Positions 1-9,679 of a DNA stretch of 64,000 bases are shown here, piece by piece; the first letter of the stretch is position 1, and every line of letters begins with the position of its first letter. Position numbers and translations under genes: made by a program. The notes below the pieces were generated by a model, which saw nothing but the letters and a program-made list of their open reading frames with translations, did no database searches and was not told the origin of the DNA. Source of the stretch: Collimonas humicola (lineage in GTDB: Bacteria > Pseudomonadota > Gammaproteobacteria > Burkholderiales > Burkholderiaceae_D). The DNA lies in contig NZ_JAGQEE010000001.1 in NCBI RefSeq assembly GCF_018304945.1, positions 372,001 to 436,000 on the forward strand, written 5' to 3'.

Positions 1-270
1 GTAGTCGTACCTTGCGCCGGTCGTGGCTACGATGAAGTCTGTCAAGGATCTTCTGTCACGGCACGGCACGGTCATTAATGCAGCGCGACTGGAGCAGTCA
101 ATCCGCTCCTTCATCGACTCCGAAACCACGCCTTTCAGCATTTCCGCTCCGATAACGTCGCCATTAACAACGACCTGGACATGAGAGTAGCCGCTCCAGC
201 TGACCGCGCGGATGAGACTGGAACCCACCACTGGCTTTCTTGTGAATAACAACTGCACGCTGTCTGTCAT
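1..270 (-). CDS. Partial small protein, possibly a permuted NlpC/P60-like hydrolase
   Basis: The reading frame starts at an ATG at 268-270 behind a GGAG Shine-Dalgarno and runs open off the left edge (90 residues visible). The visible part reads SWSGYSHVQVV, then a short turn and a GAEMLKGVV segment. This resembles the His-containing strand and following 'A..GGV' strand of permuted NlpC/P60 (YiiX-like) hydrolases, but the Cys part is not visible. It follows the fibre genes directly, where this phage type often places lysis or accessory genes. Function is a guess from a fragment. Confidence 0.55.
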   Translation of the reverse strand, partial: MTDSVQLLFTRKPVVGSSLIRAVSWSGYSHVQVVVNGDVIGAEMLKGVVSESMKERIDCSSRAALMTVPCRDRRSLTDFIVATTGARYDY

Positions 271-273
271 TTT

Positions 274-765
274 TTATTCTCCGTAGATTTTTGGCCAACC
301 TTGAGTTGCATCGAAGTTACTTGGATCGCTCAAAGCCATCATGGAAGCCTTGAGCTGTTCAGCATGCGCGAATATCGCCTGGTCACTTGTGGCCAGCGCC
401 GTAAAAACTTGTGCAGCCAGCTGCTGGGTCATGGTGACAAACGAATTGTCATACAGCTTCCACTGAATGTCGGCAGGCAGATTTGCCCCCATCATTACAA
501 GTGCAAGATATTGAATGCGACTGTTCGCGTCAGTTTGGAACCATGACTTGCCTACTACAACCCCTCCATTTTGTTTGACTGAGCGTAGGTTTTTTATGTT
601 CGCCCAATTCTGCGCTTGCAGCTCCGCAAGAGAATAAATTGGTTCCGGCGTATTGCCTGCCGCAACCCAGATCAGGTAGTTTTGATAATCAATATTATCT
701 GCGCATGCAGGAATCAAAGTATCGTCACTCAATCTTATGACACCTGAAAAACTTAGTTTGTACAT
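274..765 (-). CDS. Tail fibre assembly-like / DUF4376-type protein
   Basis: 163 residues behind an AAGGAT ribosome site, last in the fibre cluster of the leftward late operon. The N-terminal part (GVIRLSDDTLIPACADNIDYQNYLIWVAAGNTPEP) has the look of phage fibre-associated proteins that begin with a short 'I.R..D...IP.d..N.Dy..Yl.Wla.GN.p.p' segment. The C-terminal half is helical with several Ala and Gln residues. Position directly after a long fibre gene supports a fibre chaperone or fibre-tip role; no catalytic motif is visible. Confidence 0.65.
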   Translation of the reverse strand: MYKLSFSGVIRLSDDTLIPACADNIDYQNYLIWVAAGNTPEPIYSLAELQAQNWANIKNLRSVKQNGGVVVGKSWFQTDANSRIQYLALVMMGANLPADIQWKLYDNSFVTMTQQLAAQVFTALATSDQAIFAHAEQLKASMMALSDPSNFDATQGWPKIYGE

Positions 766-776
766 ATGATCCTTTC

Positions 777-2789
777 CTAGAACTCTGCCGAGGCAGTCAC
801 GTACAGATTTGGACCAACAACAGCATTGGCAGGTGGGTATGGTCCAAAACCAGGGGAATAGTATGCAACGACACTTACGGAATCTGGCGTCGCCAGATTT
901 CCTGATGTGGCAAAGGCCCCGGGGTATGCTGTGTACGCAACACCCGGCTCAACGAACGCCCACTGACCACTTCCCGGTGGAGAGCCTATGTAGTTGCCTG
1001 GCACAAGGCCATTCGATACACTTGGGGTTGCCCTCATAGTGGCGGACATCGGGAAATTGATGTTCAAACTTCTCGCGCCCCCGTTTACGGCATATTGCCC
1101 TTGCCCCCAGATGTTGTAGTAGCGCCGGCACAATTGCAGCTCTTGTTGAGGCGACCTCACTTCAAAAGGGGTTGCTACAGTTCCAAGCTCCAATTGAATG
1201 TCTGTGAATATTACATATCTGCCCACAGTGTCGAAGATATTTGATGCTGATGAGTGGCTGAGATAACCGCCGGTAGCCCAAGTATTTAGTGAGGGAGCAT
1301 TGTTGGTTGTGCCGGCGGCCCCATAGAATCCCACCCACATACCGACGCCGTTATCATTCCTCCATGTGCCGGAAGTATCGCCTGGAACGGTGACAGAAAA
1401 TTTTTGTGCGGTTGTACCTACGGTCACTGTGGTTACATAGCTTCTATTCGTCGCCGCATTTCTAAACGACACTGGGACAACTGTGCCGGCGGCGCTGGCA
1501 ATCGCTGAAAACGACAATGTGAATGTTTTTGCGGTAGGGGTGCCAAGCAAAAAATCAGCTATATTATTTCCCTCAACTGCTTGAACCACTCCGAAAAAAT
1601 CCCCTGCGGCCAATGATGTTTTTTGCGCGTCGCACTGGATATACACGTTATTATTCCCACCCATCGCTGAAGGGAGGGTTGTGCTTCCGGTGCCCACCCC
1701 ACCTGTAATTACCCCCGAAATACTTGCTCGCATCCGATCTATAGGGAGCATGGCATCGGCCGTAACTCTAGGGTTTATGTATTGCTGAACCCTCATGGAG
1801 CCGTTGATGATGCGATTCTTGAACGCCATCGCGCCACCATTGCCAATTTGAGATTTTATTGCCCCAATACCGCTGTAATCATTCACTGTCCACTTGGTTG
1901 TGTCCGAAACCAGCTCAACAGACTCGCCAGCGCTCAATGTAAATACGTTGGCCGACAAAAAACCCGAGTCCATGTTTTCAGAGGCGTTGGCTTTGATGGT
2001 GATGGTTCCTGTTGCAACATCCGCGAACAGGTTTATCTTTGAGCCATTGGGGCAGCTTGCTACTGGCGGCAAAGTCCCCGTGATGCTCGCCGCTGTGCCT
2101 CGGACGAGTTGCCCAAGCACTGAAGTGGTGAATGTGGTGTTGGTGGAGAATGTAGCAATTCCGCTGTACGCCTTGCCGGCATTCGAGGCGGCACTTGTTG
2201 CACTGGTGGCCGCGGCTGATGCTGAATTAGCCGCATTCGTCGCTTGTGTTGCAGCGGAGGATTGTGAATTGGCTGCATTGGTTGCGCTGGCAGATGCCGC
2301 AGTAGCGCTATTGCCTGCGTTGGTCGCCTGCGTGGTTGCGACGCCCGCCTGGGCCGTTGCGGTGGCAGCGCTCGCTGTCGCATTTGTCGCGCTCGCTCCA
2401 GCCGTCGAGGCACTTGCTGCTGCTGCGGTTTGTGATGCAGCAGCAGCGGTTGCCGAGGCCGTAGCATTGGCGCCAGCGTTGATGAAGTCAGTAATGTTCC
2501 TGATGGACCCAAAGGAGCTAATCAGCGTGGCAACTTGAGAAGAAAGCGAGGCAATAATGCCTTGCGTCTGGAAGATGCCATAAGCGGCGCCGGACATTGC
2601 TGGGCCGCTGTAGTTCGTGGCCAGTGTAATCTGCGTTGCTGAGTCGACCGACAGCACTTCATGCGGAACCATGTCGCTCCCCATGAAAGCGAAGCCGGGC
2701 GCGACATTCGTTACGAAGTCAGTGCCAACGCCAGCAACAACCGCCGAGCCGACGCTTACTGAAACTGTTCCTGTTTTATACCAACCCAT
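777..2789 (-). CDS. Tail fibre protein
   Basis: 670 residues, start ATG behind AAGGGGA. Residues 1-80 are a beta-rich attachment-type domain (GTVSVSVGSAVVAGVGTDF). Residues about 105-195 are an Ala/Ser/Thr/Gln low-complexity stretch with heptad-like spacing, probably a trimeric coiled shaft. From about residue 320 the motif NRIINGSMRVQQY begins a domain common at the C-termini of phage fibres and adhesins, likely the receptor-binding part. It would trimerise below the J-type tip protein and set host range. The low-complexity shaft creates long antisense reading frames that are not genes. Confidence 0.85.
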   Translation of the reverse strand: MGWYKTGTVSVSVGSAVVAGVGTDFVTNVAPGFAFMGSDMVPHEVLSVDSATQITLATNYSGPAMSGAAYGIFQTQGIIASLSSQVATLISSFGSIRNITDFINAGANATASATAAAASQTAAAASASTAGASATNATASAATATAQAGVATTQATNAGNSATAASASATNAANSQSSAATQATNAANSASAAATSATSAASNAGKAYSGIATFSTNTTFTTSVLGQLVRGTAASITGTLPPVASCPNGSKINLFADVATGTITIKANASENMDSGFLSANVFTLSAGESVELVSDTTKWTVNDYSGIGAIKSQIGNGGAMAFKNRIINGSMRVQQYINPRVTADAMLPIDRMRASISGVITGGVGTGSTTLPSAMGGNNNVYIQCDAQKTSLAAGDFFGVVQAVEGNNIADFLLGTPTAKTFTLSFSAIASAAGTVVPVSFRNAATNRSYVTTVTVGTTAQKFSVTVPGDTSGTWRNDNGVGMWVGFYGAAGTTNNAPSLNTWATGGYLSHSSASNIFDTVGRYVIFTDIQLELGTVATPFEVRSPQQELQLCRRYYNIWGQGQYAVNGGARSLNINFPMSATMRATPSVSNGLVPGNYIGSPPGSGQWAFVEPGVAYTAYPGAFATSGNLATPDSVSVVAYYSPGFGPYPPANAVVGPNLYVTASAEF

Positions 2790-2801
2790 ATTTTCCCCTT
2801 T

Positions 2802-3494
2802 TTAATATCCCGTTACGTCGATGACCATGCCCAAGCCTGTTTGAAAAGGCGATGTCTGACTTGATCCAGCTGTGAATTCCCTCACATTGATTTGCGACAT
2901 CGCGCAACCGTCGGATGTGGGCATAATTGCGTACAGCCAAATCAGGCAATCCCACGATGCTCCGTTCCCGGTGTTATTTTGGAAGAACGAAAAGTACGAC
3001 ATGCCACCTTTCGCCATCGTCGCCGCGTATGTTCTGCCGGCCGGCAGCCCGGTCAGCGAAGCCGTAGCGTTGGATGCGTTGTACCCTTGATACAGGCAAT
3101 TGCCGCGGAATTTCATGTACTTGTAACCGCTGTCGAAGGTCTTCTTGCCATTCGCGTCGAACACTTGCAGACCCCAGTTGCTCGTAGCCCCTCCAGGCCG
3201 ATCGAACACGAAATATGTGATTCCGTATCCGTTGTATGCGCTGGCGCAGACCAAAACAAAAGTCCACGTACCATTTCCGTTATTCACCTGCGATTTCAAG
3301 CCGACGGGGAATGTGCTCACCCAGGCAATGATCGGGATTTCGGCGGGAACTGTTACTGTCAATATCGAATACTGCGATGCATCGCTTGGCGAGAACGAGC
3401 CGCTTGATTTGACAGTCATCGCCAAGTTGAAATAGTTGTGGTCGATCTGAACCTGGCCAGCGTCTCCATAAACTGTTAGACCAAAATCCGACAT
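2802..3494 (-). CDS. Tail-tip accessory protein (paralogue of the next gene)
   Basis: 230 residues, coupled to the upstream gene by an ATGA-type overlap at 3494. It begins MSDFGLTVYGDAGQVQID and predicts a mostly beta protein. The N-terminal pattern (short Met-x-x-[FY]-GL-x-V-[FY] then Asp/Gly turn) matches the start of the 96-residue upstream protein, so the two share a domain. Such proteins follow J-type genes in many siphophages and are unassigned; a tip decoration or adhesin role is inferred from position only. Confidence 0.75.
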   Translation of the reverse strand: MSDFGLTVYGDAGQVQIDHNYFNLAMTVKSSGSFSPSDASQYSILTVTVPAEIPIIAWVSTFPVGLKSQVNNGNGTWTFVLVCASAYNGYGITYFVFDRPGGATSNWGLQVFDANGKKTFDSGYKYMKFRGNCLYQGYNASNATASLTGLPAGRTYAATMAKGGMSYFSFFQNNTGNGASWDCLIWLYAIMPTSDGCAMSQINVREFTAGSSQTSPFQTGLGMVIDVTGY

Positions 3495-3784
3495 TAATAG
3501 ACCCCGAAAATAAGTTGAAACACGTATCCGGTTGTGTAGACCGTCCAGGTCAGGGTGTTGCCGGAAACTGATATATCTGGGTACTGCACTTGCGTGTTCG
3601 CTACCGGGTAATTGATGGCAGACGGATTGACAAAGTAAAACGGCGTTCCCTGCGAGAGACCTGGATGCACCAGGGAGCCACTTGCACTCGCAGTCAACAC
3701 TCCTAATATCCGCGTCAATCGGTCTGAGGTTGTGAATCCCAGGCTCCCGTCCGCGTTAAATACCTGTAAGCCGTAGGTGGACAT
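3494..3784 (-). CDS. Short tail-tip accessory protein
   Basis: 96 residues. The chosen start (ATG at 3782-3784) overlaps the J-gene stop as ATGA, so translation is probably coupled; a longer frame extends into J but would be out of context. It begins MSTYGLQVFNADGSLGFTTSD, like the downstream 230-residue protein, and is beta-rich throughout. Function unknown; its place after J suggests a small adhesin or structural cap. Confidence 0.75.
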   Translation of the reverse strand: MSTYGLQVFNADGSLGFTTSDRLTRILGVLTASASGSLVHPGLSQGTPFYFVNPSAINYPVANTQVQYPDISVSGNTLTWTVYTTGYVFQLIFGVY

Positions 3785-6700
3785 CAGGAAATCTTCCCGA
3801 GTTTCACCCGCGGTACGTTCCCGTCGTCGTAGACGATGATTGTGGTTTCGTTCATCGTAGTGCGCCCACCGTTGGCTGTTGAGCCATTCATCTGAAACGT
3901 GCCGCCCTTGTCCAGCACCCATACCGGCAGGCCCGTGGTGGGGTTGACTGCCGTTGACTGAATCGTGTTGCCAATCATCGCGTTGGTGATCCAGCCTGTT
4001 CCTATAAGCGCCTGGTTGATAAAGGTCTGGCCACCCTGAATGACAAATGGAGAGGTGAAGGTTGTTGCGCCGCTGCCGGCGATCTGGTTGAGAACTCCAA
4101 ATCTGTCTGCCGTCACCAAAACTTGGGACTGCGTAACGCCGGATGAATTGTCCACGCCTACGCCGATGCCGGCTATATAAGTCTTCCCATCTGCCGTTAG
4201 CTGAGTTTTGATCGTGTACATTGCTGACAGCTGGCCGTTCATATTCGCTATGACTGTCGCGTTTGTGCTGGCTGCGGCCTGCGCGCCGTTGGCCGTGGCT
4301 TGAACAGTGTTGATCAGCGTCGCCTGAGCGCTATCGGCGCTGGCGCGCGCCGTGGACTCCTGTTGAATTGCCGCCGTGTTCGCGCCTACCGTTGCCTGCA
4401 TGTTCGTGATGCTTGTGGCCAAAGCAGAGTCGGCATTGGCTCTCGCCGTCTGCTCGGATTGAATCAGTGCGGTATTGCCGTTGATCTGAGCGCCCAGATC
4501 GGTCCTCAGTGTGGCCGTCGCAGTGTCCGCGGTAATCTGGGACATGATCTGAGTGGCGGCAAGGGCGTCGCTCGACTGTGACATCGTGTTGTCCAGCTTC
4601 GGGATAATGGCAATCTGCGCTGCCAAATCTTTAGCCAGCTGAGTCTGGTTAATTTGACCAGATAAGTAGGTCAAAATATCAGTCGCGTCAGAGCTCGACT
4701 GGCCATTCACTCCGGCGCCGGATGGGTAGTAACTGCCGATATTGCCGCTCTTGTCTACAAGGCGCCCCCAAAAATAGAGGGATGCGCCGGCGGCCAGGCC
4801 GAGCATCGTGTATTTGCTTTGCGGGAAGGCCATATCCGTCAGCTTGACGGCATCGCCGATATTCGGTGTTTTGCCATACCAAATTTCAGTCGTTTGGGTA
4901 TCAAACGCGCCGCCACTCGGGAAGGTCCAGTCAATCTCGATGCCGAAGGTCAGTGATTTTGTCGTCAGCGACGTGATTGCCGGCGGCGGTGTGGTTTTTC
5001 CCTGTAGCTTCGTCTCAACCGAATACGCGGGAAGGGAAGCCGATCCACCAGCGTTGACCGCAATAACCGACGCAACATACGTTCCGGCGTAGATGCCATT
5101 TACATCCACGCTCGACTCACCAACCCTGCCGGCGGCGACATAGGAGGCCCCGTTGCGCCTCCACGCCACAATGTACGCAACCGCCCCAGCAACAGGTGTC
5201 CACGATATTGTCATAATCGTGTTCGCCATTCCCTGTTCAACATAGGAGTTCGAGCTGATGACAACGTTGGTTGGCGGCGCTTGCAGCGATATTCCGTGAT
5301 TGACGCCAATAGGCGCCACGTCGAACTGAAGGCCGTATTCAATCTTCGCAAACTTGTTCGGATCGTACTGAACAGCGCCGATTTCAACTATGTTCGGCTC
5401 AACCTCAGTCATGCTCACCACGCGCCAAATTTCCGGCACCAAGTTGTCGGCCGCCAAAATGAAGATGGCGCCGGCCACTGGCTGCGCCGGTAAGGATGCC
5501 GTGAGCGTAAGCGTGTTGGTGGAGCCGGTTGCGGCGTTGACCGCGCTACTAAATACGCCGCCATTCTCCAGCATGATGTTGATGCTGTATGTATGACCGG
5601 ACACGATATTGACCGGCGCGTCCAGCGTGAGAACGTTGCCGGCAATGCCGTTAATTCGCCCACCCATGCGGGTCTGAGAGCGGTTGATGTCGGACGTGTT
5701 GATGATTGCGCCTGGATACAGCATTGCCGCTTCAAGGCTAGCTCGAAACGTCACCACTTCCGTCTCATTGCCCTCCGAGTACAGTAGCCACTGGCCGATG
5801 CGATGCGCCTGCCCGCGCGAGGTGCAGCCAAAGGCCACTATTTGCGCCGACTTGACGCCATACAGGGAAACGGCGGCGTCGTCTGATACGTACTCAATGT
5901 CTTGCCGGTATTGCAGTGCCGGGTTATTCCACGACACCTGAACAGTCGTGTGTCGCGATTTGATCGATGATCCGACGTAGCCAAAATTGCCGTCAATCAC
6001 GTTGGCGTTGGTGAATAGCGCAATCGGGTTCGCCGGCGCGTCCTGCACAACCATCATCGAGCTGGCCGACCACAATGCAATTGCCCTGAAGATGGAGGCG
6101 AAATTTTGAATCACTGTGAATGCCTCTGCCTGTGTTTGCAGGTAGAGGTTGCACGTAAAGCGCGGCTCCATTTTCTGACTGCCATCCACGTTCAGGAGTC
6201 CGCTAGGCACCATGCCGTCGCAATACTGGCCAATGGTGTACAGCCCCCACTTATCAACTTGCGAAACGTCGATGTAGTCGCCAAGGCCGTAGCGCGCACT
6301 GGTCAACAGGTCGAAGTAGCACCATGCTGGATTATCCGACCATGCCAGCTTGAAAGTTCCATCCCATAGGCCGGTGTACGTGCGCGCAATTGGGTCATAG
6401 TTGCTTGGGATGCGTATCACCAGCCCCTTGATGTCGTATGCCCGCGCCGGGATATTCTGAAACTGTTGACTGTCGATCGACATCGATACGACTGTTGAAT
6501 TGGGGTACGACAGGTGCGTAGGAATGACGCTCGTATAGGTGTCCCACCAGGTGTCGTTTTCCAGCGTCGTTACCGTGCTGTCTGGCGTGGTCCGCGAAAC
6601 GCGTATGTCCCACGGCGCCGAACCGGTCAGAGGAACCGTGTATGAGCGCTGATACTTGGACGAAGTTTTGCCGGAAATGGTGTCGTTCAAGCGGTTAACG

Positions 6701-7206
6701 AAGCCGCCACCATTGGTCTGCACGTCGATGGCGATGCCAACCGACGTGCCGCTGAGGTTGCCATTGGTCATGTCCCGCACTTCCAATGATGGCACAGAGA
6801 GTGTAATGACTGCGTAAGTCACATTGCCATCGGTTATGGTGCGAACAATAGGGGTGCTGTTCCTGATCCTTACGTTTACGACGGTCTCCGAGCGCACGTC
6901 GCTCGTTCCGAACGAAACGGGGGCGGCGCTGATGTCCTTGCTTCCTTGCGATTGCGTACCGGTTGACCAGAACAGGCTTACGCTCTGAAAATTGAGCGTG
7001 CCGTCTGGATTTTGCAGGGGTGTTCCGTCCAGATACACCGATTTCGCGCCATCAACAAGACTAAATGTCTCGCCCTCGGAGAGTAAATCAAGAATGTGCG
7101 CGTACTGCTTCGAGCGAAGAGAGTCCGGTGCCTCGACCGGTGCCTGGCTGCCGCCGCCACCTTTGCCGCCACCGCCTGCGCCGCTAATATAGACATCCTC
7201 TGTCAT
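3784..7206 (-). CDS. J: Tip attachment protein J (host specificity protein)
   Basis: 1140 residues. The start at 7206 is chosen because a GGAG lies 7 nt upstream and its ATG overlaps the upstream stop as ATGA; the frame is open further up but inside gene I. After a Gly-rich N-terminus come the J-family tail domains (to about residue 600), fibronectin-III-like modules (about 650-830), an Ala/Thr coiled coil (about 880-1000) and a DUF1983-type C-terminal domain. It forms the central tip that contacts the receptor and connects to the tape measure and gpI/gpL. Confidence 0.92.
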   Translation of the reverse strand: MTEDVYISGAGGGGKGGGGSQAPVEAPDSLRSKQYAHILDLLSEGETFSLVDGAKSVYLDGTPLQNPDGTLNFQSVSLFWSTGTQSQGSKDISAAPVSFGTSDVRSETVVNVRIRNSTPIVRTITDGNVTYAVITLSVPSLEVRDMTNGNLSGTSVGIAIDVQTNGGGFVNRLNDTISGKTSSKYQRSYTVPLTGSAPWDIRVSRTTPDSTVTTLENDTWWDTYTSVIPTHLSYPNSTVVSMSIDSQQFQNIPARAYDIKGLVIRIPSNYDPIARTYTGLWDGTFKLAWSDNPAWCYFDLLTSARYGLGDYIDVSQVDKWGLYTIGQYCDGMVPSGLLNVDGSQKMEPRFTCNLYLQTQAEAFTVIQNFASIFRAIALWSASSMMVVQDAPANPIALFTNANVIDGNFGYVGSSIKSRHTTVQVSWNNPALQYRQDIEYVSDDAAVSLYGVKSAQIVAFGCTSRGQAHRIGQWLLYSEGNETEVVTFRASLEAAMLYPGAIINTSDINRSQTRMGGRINGIAGNVLTLDAPVNIVSGHTYSINIMLENGGVFSSAVNAATGSTNTLTLTASLPAQPVAGAIFILAADNLVPEIWRVVSMTEVEPNIVEIGAVQYDPNKFAKIEYGLQFDVAPIGVNHGISLQAPPTNVVISSNSYVEQGMANTIMTISWTPVAGAVAYIVAWRRNGASYVAAGRVGESSVDVNGIYAGTYVASVIAVNAGGSASLPAYSVETKLQGKTTPPPAITSLTTKSLTFGIEIDWTFPSGGAFDTQTTEIWYGKTPNIGDAVKLTDMAFPQSKYTMLGLAAGASLYFWGRLVDKSGNIGSYYPSGAGVNGQSSSDATDILTYLSGQINQTQLAKDLAAQIAIIPKLDNTMSQSSDALAATQIMSQITADTATATLRTDLGAQINGNTALIQSEQTARANADSALATSITNMQATVGANTAAIQQESTARASADSAQATLINTVQATANGAQAAASTNATVIANMNGQLSAMYTIKTQLTADGKTYIAGIGVGVDNSSGVTQSQVLVTADRFGVLNQIAGSGATTFTSPFVIQGGQTFINQALIGTGWITNAMIGNTIQSTAVNPTTGLPVWVLDKGGTFQMNGSTANGGRTTMNETTIIVYDDGNVPRVKLGKIS

Positions 7207-7844
7207 GGTGTGCTCCATATTGCGTAAGCCGGCTGGCCGGTCGCAGCGCTGGCCGGCGCCGCGGCAACCTGTGGGATGGCGATGGTTTGCTCGACCGACA
7301 GGCCGGCGGAAATGACTTGCGAGCCTACGATCAGGCGGCCATAGCACACCGGCACAGGGTTGCCCTGAGCGGTTGTGTTCACGGCTCCGTTGAATGAATA
7401 GGACGGCGTGTTGCCCGGCTGCTCTTTGGGTGCGGCAGTGCCCGGCGGGGAAAACAACATGGTCGCAATACCACCAATCACCATTGCGTAGCCGGCGTTG
7501 GTGAGTGGTACGCCAACGGTGCCAAAGCCATATGCCGTGGCAACCATGCCCACGACAATCATGACCGCGCCGACGATGGTCTGAAGCGCTCCGGCTTTTG
7601 CGCCGCTCACAAGTGGCACTATTTTTATCGTGCCTGATGACCCGCAAAATGTGAGGTCATCAACGCCGATGCCGTTGTCATCAACCAGCACGTTGTATCC
7701 GGGGGCATGGCCCACCAGTGCACCGGTGAAACCGGGGTGGATTGCGCGCAATGCGCGCACTGCCTCGGCGGGACTGGCAACGTCGAGCAAGAAGCTCTCG
7801 CCGAACTGTTCGCGCAAATGTCCGTAGAGCCTCACTTCGCGCAT
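7203..7844 (-). CDS. I: Tail assembly protein I
   Basis: 213 residues, overlapping K upstream and J downstream. The N-terminal 80 residues are a ubiquitin-like/MoaD-like fold typical of gpI (REVRLYGHLREQFGE), followed by a hydrophobic Gly/Val-rich stretch (about 85-140) and a C-terminal 'NPVPVCYGRLIVGS' segment conserved in the family. It is needed for tail-tip assembly and is not necessarily in the mature particle. Gene order K-I-J matches lambda. Confidence 0.88.
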   Translation of the reverse strand: MREVRLYGHLREQFGESFLLDVASPAEAVRALRAIHPGFTGALVGHAPGYNVLVDDNGIGVDDLTFCGSSGTIKIVPLVSGAKAGALQTIVGAVMIVVGMVATAYGFGTVGVPLTNAGYAMVIGGIATMLFSPPGTAAPKEQPGNTPSYSFNGAVNTTAQGNPVPVCYGRLIVGSQVISAGLSVEQTIAIPQVAAAPASAATGQPAYAIWSTP

Positions 7845-8542
7845 AGCAGCTCCTTATGACGAATGATCTTTATCGTGCACTTCTCCCAATACCCGCCCCA
7901 AGCGTCAATGCTGGACAGTCGGTGCATCAGGTGTTGCAAGATGCGACTCTCCCCGAGATAGATGGCGCCGTGGTTTGGCGTCGAGGCACCAATTTGCATC
8001 AACAGTACGTCGTGTTTTTCAATGGTGTCTACCCCAACAAAGCCGGCCTTGGCGAAGTTTTCCATGTACATATTGCCGCCTGTTTCCCAGAAACGATCCG
8101 GGTGAGGGAAGTCGGGCAGGGCTATCGAGAGCGTTCTCTCGTAATAGTCTTGGATCAACTTGTAACAGTCGAGTACGTTGTACGAAAACTGGCGCCCAAC
8201 CAACGGGGCCTGATAGCCACTTGGCGCGAATTCGTGAATAGCACCGGTGGGCCAGTTCACGATCAGCCAGGGTACGCCGGATTTTTCGCAGCTGACCAGA
8301 TCGGCTTCGCTTGGTTGCGGGGACACATTGGGATGTGAATGCACGATGCACGTAATGGTGCCTGCATCCTGGGCCGCGCTGTAGTCAGCAGGGTGGATTG
8401 TGAAGTGGTCGTTCCCCGAAGCGATGTTGCGGCATGGCACATAACGCTCGCGTCCTTTGCGCACCAGGACGAGGCCGCAACTCTCCCGAGGAAAGTCGTC
8501 TCTAGCGTGGTCGCGGATCGCTTGGAGCGTTTCTGGTGTCAT
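7832..8542 (-). CDS. K: Tail assembly protein K: JAMM protease plus NlpC/P60 hydrolase
   Basis: 236 residues from the ATG at 8540-8542; a TTG 15 nt earlier is a weaker alternative. Residues about 1-100 are a JAMM/Mov34 metalloprotease-like domain with ESCGLV, the Zn motif HSHP and a downstream Ser-x-x-Asp (SEADL). Residues about 125-236 are NlpC/P60-like, with Cys in NVLDCYKL and His in NHGAIYL. This two-domain layout is that of lambda gpK, which acts at the tail tip and may cut peptidoglycan during entry. A CTACC/GGTAG palindrome sits just upstream. Confidence 0.92.
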   Translation of the reverse strand: MTPETLQAIRDHARDDFPRESCGLVLVRKGRERYVPCRNIASGNDHFTIHPADYSAAQDAGTITCIVHSHPNVSPQPSEADLVSCEKSGVPWLIVNWPTGAIHEFAPSGYQAPLVGRQFSYNVLDCYKLIQDYYERTLSIALPDFPHPDRFWETGGNMYMENFAKAGFVGVDTIEKHDVLLMQIGASTPNHGAIYLGESRILQHLMHRLSSIDAWGGYWEKCTIKIIRHKELLCAK

Positions 8543-8579
8543 GGTTAATCCGTGCAAGTATGGGGAGGGCTGAATTAGC

Positions 8580-8598
8580 GACTACCTAAATGGTAGTC
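8580..8598. promoter_or_regulatory. Dispersed palindrome, perfect copy (between L and K)
   Basis: GACTACC-TAAAT-GGTAGTC, a 7-bp-arm palindrome with a 5-bp A/T spacer in the 80-bp gap before gene K. A -10-like CATAAT (minus strand, 8600-8605) ends 1 nt from the palindrome, the same geometry as the copy at 24,233. Probably an operator. Confidence 0.75.
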
Positions 8599-8639
8599 TA
8601 TTATGCCGCCAAGCGCACGCCGAATCACGGTAATTTGCC

Positions 8640-9338
8640 CTAGCTAATTAGACCAACTCCTGGGAACCCGCCGAATGGCAGCAGGCCGTTGGCGCCGTAC
8701 CTGAGCTTGCAATCAGAGAGTCGCTTGCCGCACTTGTCGATGGTCGGGTCGCTTGTTGGATTGCCGAAGGCGTCAGCCACAGGGGCGCCAGCGTAACCGC
8801 ACTCGCCAGAGCGATAGACCCATGAGCAGTTGTTTTTGATGATCTGGCGGCGTGGCAGTTGCACACCCTGAATGTCGAATGCGCTTGACAGCTCCCACTC
8901 AATCAAAACAGGTGTCTCGTTCGATTTGCGGTCAATAAAGTACATTTCGTCGGGGAAGTGCTGCGTCGGATCTGCTGTTGGATTTCCCGAGGGGAAATTG
9001 GCTGCGTCCAAGAAGCGCGCGTAAGTGCGCTTCCGCGTGACTTTGCAGCCAAGGAAATACGAGTTGGCGCGGGCGGTGCTCGCCATCAGTCCCTGAATAT
9101 TGGATACGGACACAACGGGCCGGGGAATGGTCCCGTTGCTTCTCTTGTCAAATCCAGTGGCCGAGATGGGAAACCGCGTGTATGCATTGCCCTGCCAGGT
9201 GACATCAGTATTCAAGCCATTGACGCCTGAGTGGAACCGCAGTATTCCACTGCCGTACTTGGACAGGTCCAGCTCAAACAGTTCAACCAATGCGCTAGGT
9301 GCGAGGGATTGGACTTCGGTTGTGACGGTATTGGACAT
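8640..9338 (-). CDS. L: Minor tail protein L
   Basis: 232 residues. The N-terminal half is beta-rich (ELDLSKYGSGILRFHSGVN), typical of the gpL family, and the C-terminal part contains the cysteines of gpL (NNCSWVYRSGECGYAG, then DKCGKRLSDCKLRYG), which in lambda bind an iron-sulfur cluster. It joins the tail tip to the tube. It lies between M and K in the conserved order. Confidence 0.92.
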   Translation of the reverse strand: MSNTVTTEVQSLAPSALVELFELDLSKYGSGILRFHSGVNGLNTDVTWQGNAYTRFPISATGFDKRSNGTIPRPVVSVSNIQGLMASTARANSYFLGCKVTRKRTYARFLDAANFPSGNPTADPTQHFPDEMYFIDRKSNETPVLIEWELSSAFDIQGVQLPRRQIIKNNCSWVYRSGECGYAGAPVADAFGNPTSDPTIDKCGKRLSDCKLRYGANGLLPFGGFPGVGLIS

Positions 9339-9340
9339 AA

Positions 9341-9679
9341 TTACACTCCGAATGCTTGTTCAAAAACGGCGGTGCATTGCCACACGTACCCCGGCATGGC
9401 GTTGCATTGATAGTCGGCGCAAACGAAGCGTAGCGATGCCGCGGCGCCGGGAGGCGTCCAGTCGAACGCCTGCGTGCCGCCCAGCGCGTCCAAAAAGTTC
9501 TTGAATGGCAGGTGAGCTGTTGGACTTCCGCCAAATTCAAATGTGAGATTCCACACGTCGGGATTGGGATTTAGACCGTTCGGCGTGCGCTGCGTGTAGC
9601 CGTCGCCAAATTGCGCAGCTAGTACCTTTGGCTTCTTGGCCAGGTTCGCCGTGGCCGGATTGAAAGTAAACGCACTCAT
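9341..9679 (-). CDS. M: Minor tail protein M
   Basis: 112 residues, starting 4 nt before the tape-measure stop (overlap at 9676-9679). The sequence FGDGYTQRTPNGLNP and the later FDWTPPGAA match the gpM family, which adds to the tail tip after gpL recruitment. Length and position between tape measure and L agree with lambda. Confidence 0.9.
   Translation of the reverse strand: MSAFTFNPATANLAKKPKVLAAQFGDGYTQRTPNGLNPNPDVWNLTFEFGGSPTAHLPFKNFLDALGGTQAFDWTPPGAAASLRFVCADYQCNAMPGYVWQCTAVFEQAFGV

Noticed and set aside
1894-2538. 214-codon plus-strand frame in the fibre gene
   Set aside because: Val/Ala/Leu-rich shadow of the Ala/Ser/Thr coiled-coil repeat.
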